Source: Planctomycetia bacterium (GTDB lineage: Bacteria > Planctomycetota > Planctomycetia > Pirellulales > PNKZ01). Taken from it: a stretch of DNA of 64,000 nt. Every line of letters begins with the position of its first letter. Positions within the stretch are counted from its first letter, which is position 1. The stretch lies in contig JAIOPP010000008.1 in NCBI GenBank assembly GCA_021413845.1, positions 1 to 64,000 of the forward strand, given 5' to 3'. Below are positions 17,414 through 26,524 of this stretch, one piece after another. The position numbers were made by a program, and so were the translations under genes. The notes beneath the pieces were generated by a model, which was not told where the DNA came from, did no database searches, and saw only the letters and a list, made by a program, of their open reading frames with translations.

Positions 17414-19369
17414 TTACAAGCTTGCGCGTCTACCGTAGATATACCACTCCGCCAGAAGCAAAACCAGCGCGAGGAGGAGAAACGGCTTCCAACCTTCGAG
17501 CCGAGTTTCCTCCCAATCGGACTTTCCGACGATTTCTTCTTGCCCAACCCGCAATGTCGGCTGATCGGCGACGGAAATATTCGATTCTCGCGAGTCGAAC
17601 AAATTGACGGCGAAAGCCCGTCGCATCCGCTCGCCGTCGACGACGCGGTAGGGGCCGACCTGGTTCGTCGCGTAGAACGAAAAGTCTCCTTGCGGGCTTC
17701 GTTGCAGAGCGGTGCGGCTGCCGTCCGGGGCGACGATCGTCGCCTTGTCGAGCGCTTCGAGGCGGAACCGGAGCGTTTGCCCCGGCTTCGTCGACTCGGC
17801 CGCCGCTCCGCGCCGATCGCGGCCGAAGTATTGCACCGTGTTGAGCACGAACTGCTCGAAGCCGCCGCCGTCGACGAGCGGCCAATTCGTCAGCGGCGCG
17901 CCCTCGGCATTGAACATCGCGAAGCCGAGGACCGCATCTTCGTAGGCGTCGCGCGGCGCGACGACGGCCAGCGTCCCGCGGTCCGAGTCGATGAGCATCT
18001 GAGTGCCCGAGGGTCCGGTCGGCGGCGCACCTTCGGCAATCAGCACCTCGCCGAGCACGACGTTCTGCATCAACGGATGCGTCCGCGCGACATCGATCAC
18101 TTGCGGCAGATCGACCAGGGGAGCGGAGCGCCAAGCATCGCCCGGCGGAAGCGTGCCGAGATAGAGAGTCGAGCAAGGAGGCGCCGCGGCCGGCCGGCAA
18201 CGGTCGAAGACTACGAGGTCGATCGTTCCCGAATCGACGAGCGAGCGATAGTCGGGCGTTTCGAGAAACGCCGGCGGCTTCGTCACGGCCGTACACCATC
18301 GCAGAGCTTCCTCGGTAACGAGCGCCGCCTCGAGATACCGATTGCCCGGCGATACCAACAGCACTTGCGTTTTATGCGGCGGCGCGAGCACGCCCCAAGC
18401 CTTATCGTCGACGGCCAACTCATCGTCGACCAGCAAGCGCAATTCCCAGACGCCGTCCGCTGCTTGCGGGATCGTGAAGAGGACATCTTTCTGCGAGCTC
18501 GAGTTGATCGTGATCCGCTGCGCATCGACGAGCCGATCGGCCGTGCGTAGTTCGACATCGACGGTTCGTTCGCCGGCGTCGAAGTTCTTAAGCTTGGCGA
18601 GCGCTTGAGCGGAGTCGCTCTTCTCGGCGCTGCGCGTAATCACGAACTGGACGATGCCGATGTTTTTCGTCGTCGACAAGCCGATCGGAATGAAAACCGG
18701 TTCGAGATTCTCAAGCGACACGTTTTCGATCGGGGGAAAGTTTCCGTCGCTCGCGATGAAGACTTGCGTCCGTCGAGCATCGTCAGCGGGAGCGTCGCCG
18801 GCGCTCGGCGTAGGACCGGCTCGTCCGGCGCAAATGCGGAGTGCTTCGTCGAGCGACGTCGCTTGATTCGTCGGGCCGATTTCAGCGACCGCTCTACGCA
18901 ACCGTTCGCGGCTATCGGTAAACGCTTGCTCGACCCGCACGCCGTCGGCAAAGCTCACGACCATGCCCGTATCGCCGGAGTTCATGCGCTCGATCAAGCT
19001 CGTAATCCTGCGCTTCGCTTCGTCCAGCCGCGTCGGGCGGACGTCGTCGGCCGACATGCTCGCCGAATTATCGACGAGAAAGATATAACGTCCGCCGCGC
19101 AAGGCCGACCCCTGCCAGGTAGGACGAAGCAGCGCGAGCGCCGCGAGCGCGATCAGCAATAATTGCAGGAGCAACAACAGGCTCCGCCGCAACCGCTGCC
19201 ACAACGCGTTGACGCGATGATCTTCGACCGTGCGCCGCCAGAGATACGTGCTCGGCACGGAGACCGGCTTGCGGCGCATCTTCAAAAAGTAGAGCGCCAG
19301 AATCGCCGCGGCCGCCGCCGGCGGAATCGCCCATTGCCACCACGACAGGCCGGCGATTGCTCCTTCCAT
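17414..19369 (-). CDS. VWA domain membrane protein (BatA/BatB-like, aerotolerance type)
   Basis: The 651-residue protein has an N-terminal BatA region: a first membrane helix at about residues 12-29, then MRRKPVSVPSTYLWRR and a second helix at about 63-81. The VWA domain follows with an intact MIDAS motif DNSASMS (D100, S102, S104). The middle is beta-rich. A last membrane helix lies near the C-terminus (FLLLALVLLLAEWYI). Bat proteins sit in the inner membrane and usually work with a MoxR ATPase and a DUF58 protein. The start ATG at 19369 overlaps the stop of the DUF58 gene (TGATG), indicating translational coupling. Confidence 0.85.
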   Translation of the reverse strand: MEGAIAGLSWWQWAIPPAAAAAILALYFLKMRRKPVSVPSTYLWRRTVEDHRVNALWQRLRRSLLLLLQLLLIALAALALLRPTWQGSALRGGRYIFLVDNSASMSADDVRPTRLDEAKRRITSLIERMNSGDTGMVVSFADGVRVEQAFTDSRERLRRAVAEIGPTNQATSLDEALRICAGRAGPTPSAGDAPADDARRTQVFIASDGNFPPIENVSLENLEPVFIPIGLSTTKNIGIVQFVITRSAEKSDSAQALAKLKNFDAGERTVDVELRTADRLVDAQRITINSSSQKDVLFTIPQAADGVWELRLLVDDELAVDDKAWGVLAPPHKTQVLLVSPGNRYLEAALVTEEALRWCTAVTKPPAFLETPDYRSLVDSGTIDLVVFDRCRPAAAPPCSTLYLGTLPPGDAWRSAPLVDLPQVIDVARTHPLMQNVVLGEVLIAEGAPPTGPSGTQMLIDSDRGTLAVVAPRDAYEDAVLGFAMFNAEGAPLTNWPLVDGGGFEQFVLNTVQYFGRDRRGAAAESTKPGQTLRFRLEALDKATIVAPDGSRTALQRSPQGDFSFYATNQVGPYRVVDGERMRRAFAVNLFDSRESNISVADQPTLRVGQEEIVGKSDWEETRLEGWKPFLLLALVLLLAEWYIYGRRASL

Positions 19370-20277
19370 CAGCCCACCAATCCTTGGCGGCGAAGCGTTT
19401 CGGCGACGACCCGCTCGATCGGCGTTTCGTTGTCGATGAAGAGGTAGCCTAGCGCCCGCCGCGCGCAGAACTCGCGCACTTCGGCGAGGTAGGTTTGCAG
19501 CGTGCGATCGTAAGCCTTCAGCAGAGTTTCGCCGGCTGTGATCTCGGTCGCTTGCTCGTCTTCGCAATCGATCAAACGCAAATCGCCGACGACGTCGGGC
19601 CGGATCTCTTCCCGGCTCAAAATGTGAATGACGTAAGCATCCATGCGCCGCGCCGCCAAAAAGCGGAGCGCCGCTTCATAGCCCTGCTTGTCCATCAAGT
19701 CGGTCACGAGCAGCGCGATGCCTCGGCCCGTGTTGCGCAGGCCGAAATTCTTCACCCCTTCCAGGAGCGAGGTCTTTTCGTTGCCGGCGAGATCGTCGAG
19801 ATAGCGAAACATCCGCCAGGCGTTTTGCCTGCCGCGCCACACCGGGCCGGGACGACGCAGGCTTTGCCCCAGCGTTTCGATGCGCACGCGATGCGAGCGA
19901 ATGAGCCCGATGAAGGCGAGCGCCGCCGTGATTTGCTTGGCGACTCGGAGTTTCGTCGGATCGCCGAATTCCATCGACGGGCTGTTGTCGATCAAAGCGT
20001 AGAAGTGCAGGTCTTCTTCTTCGAGAAACAACTTGACGAAGAGTTTTTCCAGCCGTGCGAAGATGTTCCAATCGACGAACCGGAGATCGTCTCCTTGGGC
20101 ATAGTTGCGGAAATCGGCGAACTCGACGCTCCGCCCTTTGCGCGTGCTGCGGCGTTCTCCTTTCATCCGTCCTTGAAACACTTTCCGGCTCAAGAGGTCG
20201 AGCGTCTCCAATTTCGCCAACATTTCCGACGACAGAAGCGGTGCGGAAGCCGGCGTGGAAGGGGCGGTGCTCGACAT
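19369..20277 (-). CDS. DUF58 domain protein (MoxR/Bat system)
   Basis: The 302-residue protein carries the DUF58 signature near residues 45-70 (GRSVEFADFRNYAQGDDLRFVDW, key part YAQGDD and VDWN). A VWA-like fold follows with ALIDNSPSMEFG, in which D-x-S-x-S is kept. DUF58 proteins are cytoplasmic or membrane-associated partners of MoxR AAA+ ATPases and VWA membrane proteins. Here the VWA partner is translationally coupled downstream, but no moxR lies upstream within the window, which is unusual. The gene starts at the ATG at 20277, divergent from the small lysine-rich ORF at 20501. Confidence 0.88.
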   Translation of the reverse strand: MSSTAPSTPASAPLLSSEMLAKLETLDLLSRKVFQGRMKGERRSTRKGRSVEFADFRNYAQGDDLRFVDWNIFARLEKLFVKLFLEEEDLHFYALIDNSPSMEFGDPTKLRVAKQITAALAFIGLIRSHRVRIETLGQSLRRPGPVWRGRQNAWRMFRYLDDLAGNEKTSLLEGVKNFGLRNTGRGIALLVTDLMDKQGYEAALRFLAARRMDAYVIHILSREEIRPDVVGDLRLIDCEDEQATEITAGETLLKAYDRTLQTYLAEVREFCARRALGYLFIDNETPIERVVAETLRRQGLVG

Positions 20278-20500
20278 GGAAATCGGCGGTCGTGGTCACA
20301 GGGGTGCGGATCGGCATGAGCCGCGCACGGAAAGCTTCCCCTCGATTCTCAACCGCCGCTCGACCGCCGACAAGCCTCATCGCCGCAGAGTCGCGCTTTT
20401 TGAAATCGCGATTTTCCGCGACGTCTGCTATAACCGACTTCAGCGCATTCACGCTCCGATCGAGTTGTTCGATCGGCCCTCAAATCAAAAGGAGTTCGTC

Positions 20501-20593
20501 ATGGGTAAGGGAAACAACAGCCAGAAGAACGACAAGAAGTCGAAGAAGCCGAAGCAAGACAAGAAGGCCGCACCGAAGCCGGGCGGCAAGTAA
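20501..20593 (+). CDS. 30-residue lysine-rich small protein
   Basis: A short ORF (begins MGKGNNSQKNDKKSKK, ends KPGGK) with an excellent ribosome binding site, AAAAGGAG, six bases before the ATG. It is highly basic and probably unstructured. I recall similar tiny Lys-rich ORFs in planctomycete and other genomes, without known function. Nucleic-acid or ribosome binding is only a guess from charge. It stands alone, divergent from the DUF58 gene. Confidence 0.65.
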   Translation: MGKGNNSQKNDKKSKKPKQDKKAAPKPGGK

Positions 20594-20643
20594 ATCGGCC
20601 TCGATGCAAGCGAACTGCGACGCGGCTTTCGTGCGAAGTGTCG

Positions 20644-23091
20644 TTAGCGACCCGCCGATTGCCGCAGCAGTTCGTTTATTTGCGGATACTTCGTTCGCGC
20701 CGCCGGATCGACGGCGAGCAGCACTTCGAGAAAAGTGCGGGCCTGATCCATTTGGCCCGAGCGAACCGCACGCTCGGCATATTGCACGAGCAGCCCCGAG
20801 CTTTGCGGCGCGAGCTTGCAAAGGCGCGTGAGAGCTTCGGCCGCGGCGGTGAAGCGATTGAGCCCGAGCAGTGCGAACGCTTGATATTGCATCGCTTCGA
20901 CGTTGTTCGGATCGTTCTTAATGCAACTCTCGAAATGAGCGAGGGCCTCGCCTAGGCGCGTTCCTCGGGGGTCGCGGAGCAACAGCCAACCGAGCTCGTA
21001 ATCGGTGTCGGCGAGCAGTTGCTTGGTCTCTTGTTCCGGTTGGTCGAGCTTCGGGATCATGGCCAAGGCTTGCCGCAAAAGCTTTTCCGCGGCTTCGTCT
21101 TTGTTGATGAGATCTTGGAGAGCCGCATAGTTGCGAACTGCCGGCAAGTAAGCCGGATTCAGTCGCAGCGCTTTCTGAAACTCCGCTTCGGCGAGCTCGG
21201 CATACTTCATCTCTTCGGTCGACCTCAGCAAGTTGGTGTAAGCGGTGCCGATTCCGGTGTGCGGCTCCGCTCGATCGGCGGCCGCGGATTGGCCCGCGAT
21301 CCATTCTTGGAACACGTCTTGAAACTTCTCGCGAAGTTCCCGCGGCGAGTCGGCAACGGGAGGGGCTCGCGTCAAGACTTTTGCCGCTTCCGTGCGGACG
21401 TTCCGAATCGGATCGTCGAGGGTTCTTAAGAGCAGCGATCGGAACGGCCGTAGTTGCTGATCGCTCCGTTGCTCGATCGCATGGATCGCCGCGACACGCA
21501 CCAGCGGATCGCGGTCGGCCGCGGCTTTCTCGAGCGCTTGGCGTGCGGCGTCGTCGTCGTAGCCGGCCAACAGCGCGACGGCGCCGGCGCGCACGATCGG
21601 CCCGACGGCCGCGGCACGTTCCTCGGTCGTGAGGGTCGGCTTGGCTTTGGCTAAGTCGATCAAACCTGCCGCGGCATGCGGGTCGTGCCGCCGGCCGGCT
21701 TCCAAGGCCTCGCCGTAGTGCTTGCTCTCGCTGCGCTTCGGGCCGTACCATTCGACGACCTTCGCCATCAACCAGTCGACCGACTCTTCCGGTTTCTTAT
21801 GGCAGTTGCCGCAAGCGTTCGGAGTGCCGAGCTTCTTCGTCAGGTCCGGCCGAGGAATGCGAATGCTATGGTCGCGGCGCGGGTCGACCTCCATGTAGAT
21901 CGTTTCCGGCATGTGGCACTCGACGCATTTCGCGCCGGTCGAATCGAACTTGTGATGATGGTGCGTCGGCGTATCGTACTTCGCCGGGATGTGGCATTGC
22001 GTACAGAGCGCATTGCCCGGGAACTTGGGTTTCAGGCTGTGTGGATCGTGGCAGTTGGAGCACCGCACCCCTTCGCGAAACATCCGGCTCTGCAAGAACG
22101 AACCGTATTCGTAAAGCTCTTCCCGAATCTGACCGTCGGCATGATAGAGATTGCCGTCGAGCATCGAGGGCTCGTAATGGTCGTGGTAGTTGCGGCCGGG
22201 GCGGTAGTCGCCATGCACGATATGATGCCGCGCATGGCATTGCGCGCAGGTTTCGATTTCGGCGAGCGTGTCGGGAGATTTGAGATTGTTCAGCGCGTAG
22301 CTATGGAAATGGCGAGGGTCGTTGAAACCCAAGGTCGAGCCCGCACGGGCCACGTGTTCGCCGGCCGGGCCGTGGCAGGCCTCGCAACTGACGTCGATCT
22401 CGGCGAACGTCGTGTGGTAGGTGTTCGTCGCGAGATCGTATTTCCTTTGTAGATCGGTGCTGTGGCACTCGGCGCACATGTAGTTCCAGTTTTGGCCGCC
22501 GCCGGTCCAATGCAGCCAGTCGCCGGCTGGGAACTTGCGCGTCGGATAGAGATGAAACCAGCGGTGCTTCTGCGTGTCCCAAGCGATCGAAAGAACTTGC
22601 ACCCGATTGCCGGGCAGCTCGATCTCTTGTCCCTGCGGATTGCGAACCGTTTTCTTGTCGGGAAACTCGACCATGTACTGCTGCAAAGGATCGACACCGA
22701 AGACGTACTTCACTTCGAACGTCTCCAAGGCGCCGGTCGGGCCGTCGGTGGTGACGAAGAATTTCTCGCCGCGGCGAAAGAACTTCGAGGTGATCCCGTG
22801 CGCCGTGAATTCTTGATCGTCGAACGCTTTCGGGTCGACGACCGTCGCGCTCGTGGCGAGATCCATCGCGAGGTCGTGGTGCGAGCCGGTCCACTTCTGC
22901 GTTTCCGCCGAATGGCAAGCGGCGCAGGAATTGCGCCCGATGAACGAAGCGGTGTAGGTCTGCGAGCGCTCCGTGGCCTGGTATGACCAGGAGCCGAACC
23001 CAAGCGAGGCGCCGAGCAATGCGAACGCGAGGAAGATGCGGAACCAGCGGCGACGGCGAGTCGCGGCGGAGTTCAGGGGAATCGGCTTCAT
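20644..23091 (-). CDS. Eight-heme cytochrome c with HEAT and TPR repeats
   Basis: The 815-residue protein starts at the ATG at 23091. A membrane anchor (about residues 17-37) is followed by eight CxxCH heme-binding motifs: CAACH (residues 56-60), CAECH, CEACH, CAQCH, CSNCH, CTQCH, CVECH and CGNCH, within about the first 440 residues. After these come HEAT-like repeats (DRDPLVRVAAIHAIEQ, DDPIRNVRTEAAKVL) and then TPR-like repeats to the end (EFQKALRLNPAYLPAVRNYA). It is an extracytoplasmic electron-transfer protein with its own protein-binding scaffold. I recognise the multiheme-plus-TPR design from planctomycetes but cannot assign a donor or acceptor. A nitrite or hydroxylamine activity is not supported. 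The stop lies next to the fhcA relic's downstream side only by chance of position. Confidence 0.85.
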   Translation of the reverse strand: MKPIPLNSAATRRRRWFRIFLAFALLGASLGFGSWSYQATERSQTYTASFIGRNSCAACHSAETQKWTGSHHDLAMDLATSATVVDPKAFDDQEFTAHGITSKFFRRGEKFFVTTDGPTGALETFEVKYVFGVDPLQQYMVEFPDKKTVRNPQGQEIELPGNRVQVLSIAWDTQKHRWFHLYPTRKFPAGDWLHWTGGGQNWNYMCAECHSTDLQRKYDLATNTYHTTFAEIDVSCEACHGPAGEHVARAGSTLGFNDPRHFHSYALNNLKSPDTLAEIETCAQCHARHHIVHGDYRPGRNYHDHYEPSMLDGNLYHADGQIREELYEYGSFLQSRMFREGVRCSNCHDPHSLKPKFPGNALCTQCHIPAKYDTPTHHHHKFDSTGAKCVECHMPETIYMEVDPRRDHSIRIPRPDLTKKLGTPNACGNCHKKPEESVDWLMAKVVEWYGPKRSESKHYGEALEAGRRHDPHAAAGLIDLAKAKPTLTTEERAAAVGPIVRAGAVALLAGYDDDAARQALEKAAADRDPLVRVAAIHAIEQRSDQQLRPFRSLLLRTLDDPIRNVRTEAAKVLTRAPPVADSPRELREKFQDVFQEWIAGQSAAADRAEPHTGIGTAYTNLLRSTEEMKYAELAEAEFQKALRLNPAYLPAVRNYAALQDLINKDEAAEKLLRQALAMIPKLDQPEQETKQLLADTDYELGWLLLRDPRGTRLGEALAHFESCIKNDPNNVEAMQYQAFALLGLNRFTAAAEALTRLCKLAPQSSGLLVQYAERAVRSGQMDQARTFLEVLLAVDPAARTKYPQINELLRQSAGR

Positions 23092-23107
23092 ACGGCCGGC
23101 CGATCTA

Positions 23108-24603
23108 TTAACCGCATGCCACTTCCTCCGCCGCGTGCAGGTAGCTCGCGTCGACCGGATAGTTGGCGAAGCGGATCGAATAGCACTCTTCGAACCAGCG
23201 GGCGATATCGGTCGTGAGGCCGGGGTCGAAGCCGGGCGACACGTAGAGCGACTTGCCGAAGTGGTCTTCGCGCAGTTCCCCTTGTTCGACGAGCACGCGG
23301 CCCGCCTTGATGACGAACCGCGGCAGCTCGAACATCGTCTCCTTGTTGTCGTCGGGAGTGTAGATCGTGACGTCGGCATCGGCGCCGGGGCCGAGATGTC
23401 CTTTCCGTTTCAAGCCGAGAATCCGGGCCGGGCCGGCGCGCGTGATGATCGCGATCTCGTTCAGCGTATATTCGCGTTCGAGATCGGCCAACACGCTCCC
23501 CTTGGCGACGACTTCGTTCACGGTCTTGAGCACGTCGCGGCGATAGGTCCGATCCATCAGCAGGCGAATGATTTGCGGATAGGCCAGGAACGAGCCGCCG
23601 TTGGGATGGTCGGTGCTCATGACGACGCGCCATGGATCGTGGACTAAGAGATACCACTCGAGGCCGATGGCCCATTGCCAAGCGTGGACGAGGCTCTTGT
23701 TCTTGTACTCGATCGGGGCGATGCCGCAGCCGGCTTCTTGCTCGACATCGGCCGAGAACCACTTGGTTCGATAGATGCGGCTGAGGTAGTAACCCATCGG
23801 CCCGTCGCCGGTCATGCTGGTCGTCTTGCCGAACACGTCCAATTACCGGGCATGCCGAGGTTGTTGGCATGGATGTGAACGGCGTGCGGCAGCTTCAACT
23901 CGTCGGCCGCGTGGGCCACTTCGCGGATGATCGCGCGGGGCGTGACGTCGAACCCGGCGACGATGTCGTCGAGGCCATGCACGTTGCCGCCGGCTCTCGT
24001 TTTCCAGACTTCGACTCCCCCCGGGTTGACGAGCTTCACGCCGTAGCCCTTCGCTGCGGCGAGCAACCACGCGACGAAGCCGCGGAGTCGTTCCGATTCT
24101 CCGTCGGCGATGCTGCGCATCACGTAATGATTGTTCCCCATCAAGACGAAGAAGCCTTTGTCGAGGCAGGGGGTATCGGCGAATTCTTCGTGTGCGTGCC
24201 TTGCGGCAAGCGCCGGCACGGCGGCATCGAAGGCCGTCGTGTAGCCGAGGCCGGCGTATTTGTAGCCCGTGGCGAACGTGCTGGGGACGCTCCCCATCGT
24301 GCCGCTGCGGGTTTGGAAACCGCTGCTCGTGGTTGCGCGGCGCAGCGGCTCCGCTTGCCGCTTCTCGTCGGCTCTGAGCTTCCGGCCGATGTTTACTTTC
24401 GGGCCGGCGATATGGCAATGCATATCGACCCCGCCGGGCATGACGACTAGGCCCACGGCGTCGATCGTGCGATCGGCGCGCGTGCCGGAGTCAGTCGGCG
24501 CAGCGACGATCTGAGCGTCTTCGATCCAAATGTCGCGCACTTCGCCGTCGATCCCATTGGCCGGGTCGTAGACGGTGCCGCCGGTGATGCGAAGGAGCGA
24601 CAT
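23108..24603 (-). pseudogene. fhcA: Formylmethanofuran dehydrogenase subunit A, internally deleted and frameshifted
   Basis: FhcA is the amidohydrolase subunit of the formyltransferase/hydrolase complex in tetrahydromethanopterin-linked C1 metabolism. The N-terminal frame (24603 down to about 23840) has the amidohydrolase start GGVDMHCH and the family motifs VHGLDDIVAGFD and HIHANNLGMPGN. The C-terminal frame (about 23841 down to 23108) begins LDVFGKTTSMTGDGP and runs to the normal end. Between GMPGN and LDV the family normally has roughly 60 or more residues, including a conserved His-rich segment. Here that piece is absent and the frame changes. No single intact protein can be made from this DNA. 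Other fhc genes are not in the window. Confidence 0.85.
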
Positions 24604-24967
24604 GAGCGAAGTTGCGAAGCTGGATGAACGGACTTGTCGAAATGCTGTTCGAACGGCGAAACTTTTCGTCGGGAAAGCTTTTTCAGTTTAATCCAAGACC
24701 GGCCTTCGGTCTTGGGGCGATGTTAATATGTTTTGACTTCTGCTGAGGCTTTGCGGACGCGACTCGGTGCCCGACGCCGAGCGAACGAAATATCCGGCGG
24801 TCGGCGATCCTCGCCACGCTCGACCGAGTCTATGAAGCGGCTCTTCGCGAAACGTCGAGCTTGCCGGCACGCGACTGACGGTCTGCCGCGACGTGCTTTC
24901 CGCTGCGGACGGTTGGCGATATACTGTCGGGTCTCGTCGCCCCTTCGCCTTCCCGTCATGATCGCCG
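24604..24967. other. Divergent intergenic region, 364 bp, with hairpin
   Basis: This region lies between the fhcA relic and ricT and should contain both promoters. A perfect 9-bp stem, CCAAGACCG with CGGTCTTGG (24693-24701 and 24707-24715), has a 5-base loop. It lacks a T-run and stands upstream of both genes, so it is not an obvious terminator. It could be an operator or a remnant repeat. Confidence 0.5.
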
Positions 24968-25897
24968 ATGTCCAACCGTTACGTCGTCCGCTACGGTGTG
25001 ATGCGCACGCTCGGAGTGTTTACCACGAGTCGTGGTGAAACGCTTGCGCGCGGCAATCGGGTCGTCGCGCGCACCGAGCGCGGGCTCGAAGTCGGCGAAG
25101 TGCTGCTCGAAGCGACCGACGGCGTCGTCGAACGGATGACCGACCCTCGCCGCGGGCAAGTGCTCCGGCTGATGTCGACCGAAGACGAGCGCGAGTCGAA
25201 GCGATTGCTCGAGCGCCAGCAGCGCGAGTTCGAATCGTGCAAAGGACACATCGCGGCGTTGAAGCTGCCGATGGAGCTCGTCGACGTCGAGCAGATGTTC
25301 GGCGGCGAGCGGATCGTCGTCTATTATCTGTCGGAAAATCGGGTCGACTTTCGAGACTTGGTTAAGGTGCTCGCGAACGAGTTCCAGACGCGGATCGAAA
25401 TGCGGCAGATCGGCGTGCGCGATGAAGCGAAGCTATTGGCCGACTACGGCGATTGCGGCAAGCCGGTCTGTTGCAATACGCATCTCAATGAAATGCCGCC
25501 GGTGTCGATGAAGATGGCGAAGCTCCAGAAAGCGACGCTCGACCCGACGAAGATCTCGGGCCGCTGCGGTCGGCTGAAATGTTGCTTGCGCTACGAATAC
25601 GACACTTACGAGGATCTGCAAAAAGAAATGCCGCCGGTCGGGGCCGAGGCATTGACGCGCGACGGCAAGGTCAGGATCTTGGCGCAAGAGATCTTGGCCG
25701 GACAATTACTGGTCGAAACGGAAGATCGCCGGCGCGTGCTCATCAACGCTTCGGATGTGTTGAGCGTGGTGCCTGTCGGGCGGCGGCCGCAAGCGTCGGC
25801 AGCGCCGGACTCGGGAGCTTCCGCTTCGGAAACACGGACGTCGAAAGATCGTGTTCCGCCTGAAGATGGTCCACCGGGCGAGGTCGAGAAGTCGTAG
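24968..25897 (+). CDS. ricT: RicT / PSP1 domain protein
   Basis: The 309-residue cytoplasmic protein matches the PSP1 family, known in Bacillus as RicT (YaaT), part of the Y-complex that stimulates RNase Y and binds iron-sulfur clusters. The conserved core contains RIVVYYLSENRVDFRDLVK, RIEMRQIGVRDEAKLL, and two cysteine clusters: DYGDCGKPVCCNTH and GRCGRLKCCLRYEY. The last about 50 residues are low complexity. Whether RicA and RicF partners exist is not visible here. It is the first gene of a plus-strand run with the Minf_1886 gene 43 bases downstream. Confidence 0.9.
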   Translation: MSNRYVVRYGVMRTLGVFTTSRGETLARGNRVVARTERGLEVGEVLLEATDGVVERMTDPRRGQVLRLMSTEDERESKRLLERQQREFESCKGHIAALKLPMELVDVEQMFGGERIVVYYLSENRVDFRDLVKVLANEFQTRIEMRQIGVRDEAKLLADYGDCGKPVCCNTHLNEMPPVSMKMAKLQKATLDPTKISGRCGRLKCCLRYEYDTYEDLQKEMPPVGAEALTRDGKVRILAQEILAGQLLVETEDRRRVLINASDVLSVVPVGRRPQASAAPDSGASASETRTSKDRVPPEDGPPGEVEKS

Positions 25898-25939
25898 CCC
25901 GATCGTTTTTGGTTCGTTTGAATTCTTCTCAGATTCGCT

Positions 25940-26374
25940 ATGTCGAAACCGCAAACATTCGTCGAACTTCTCGAAGCCGACAAACGCTATAAGCGTGAAG
26001 CGTACGGTTTCGTGTTCGAGGCGCTGCGCTATGCCCATGATACGTTGGGCCTAGGGACCGAAACGCCGACGGAAACGATCGACACGCCGGAAGGAGCCGA
26101 GGCTGCGGAGGGACAGCGGCATTTAACCGGCGGCGAACTCTCGGATGCGATTCGCCGCTTCGCGATCGAGCAATACGGCTATATGGCGAAGACGGTGCTT
26201 GAGAGTTGGGGAATTCGCAAAACGGGCGATTTCGGAAACATCGTGTTCAATCTGATCGAGATCGGCGAGATGAGCAAAACGAAGCACGATCGCCGCGAAG
26301 ACTTCGACGATATCTATGATTTCGAGAACGCCTTCCGTCGCGACTTCGTCATCGAGCTCCCGCCGAAAGCTTGA
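25940..26374 (+). CDS. Minf_1886 family protein
   Basis: A 144-residue soluble protein of a conserved but uncharacterised family. Characteristic phrases are KRYKREAYGFVFEALRYA near the N-terminus, HLTGGELSDAIRRFAIEQYG in the middle, and VFNLIEIGEMSKT near the end. No catalytic motif is evident. It follows ricT on the same strand with a 43-base gap, and the small membrane ORF follows, so an operon is likely. Confidence 0.85.
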   Translation: MSKPQTFVELLEADKRYKREAYGFVFEALRYAHDTLGLGTETPTETIDTPEGAEAAEGQRHLTGGELSDAIRRFAIEQYGYMAKTVLESWGIRKTGDFGNIVFNLIEIGEMSKTKHDRREDFDDIYDFENAFRRDFVIELPPKA

Positions 26375-26394
26375 ATCCCGAAAGGGTCGTCGCC

Positions 26395-26490
26395 ATGGAT
26401 CGCAGCCGTGCTTGGATGCTGTTTATCGCTGCCGCAGCGGCGATGGTCGTATGGCTCGTGTTTCTCGCCGTCACGGCCTATCGCTACTGA
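26395..26490 (+). CDS. 31-residue single-pass membrane peptide
   Basis: The ORF starts at an ATG with AAAGGG nine bases upstream. It reads MDRSRAWML, then a hydrophobic helix (FIAAAAAMVVWLVFLAV), then TAYRY. It lies 20 bases after the Minf_1886 stop and 34 bases before the lipoyl-like ORF, so it is probably cotranscribed. Too short for family assignment. Confidence 0.55.
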   Translation: MDRSRAWMLFIAAAAAMVVWLVFLAVTAYRY

Positions 26491-26524
26491 TGGTGGCGGG
26501 CGGAACCTCTAATCGGATTTGCCG

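Noticed and set aside
24693-24715. Intrinsic terminator
   Set aside because: The stem is perfect but there is no T-run and no gene transcribes into it on either strand.
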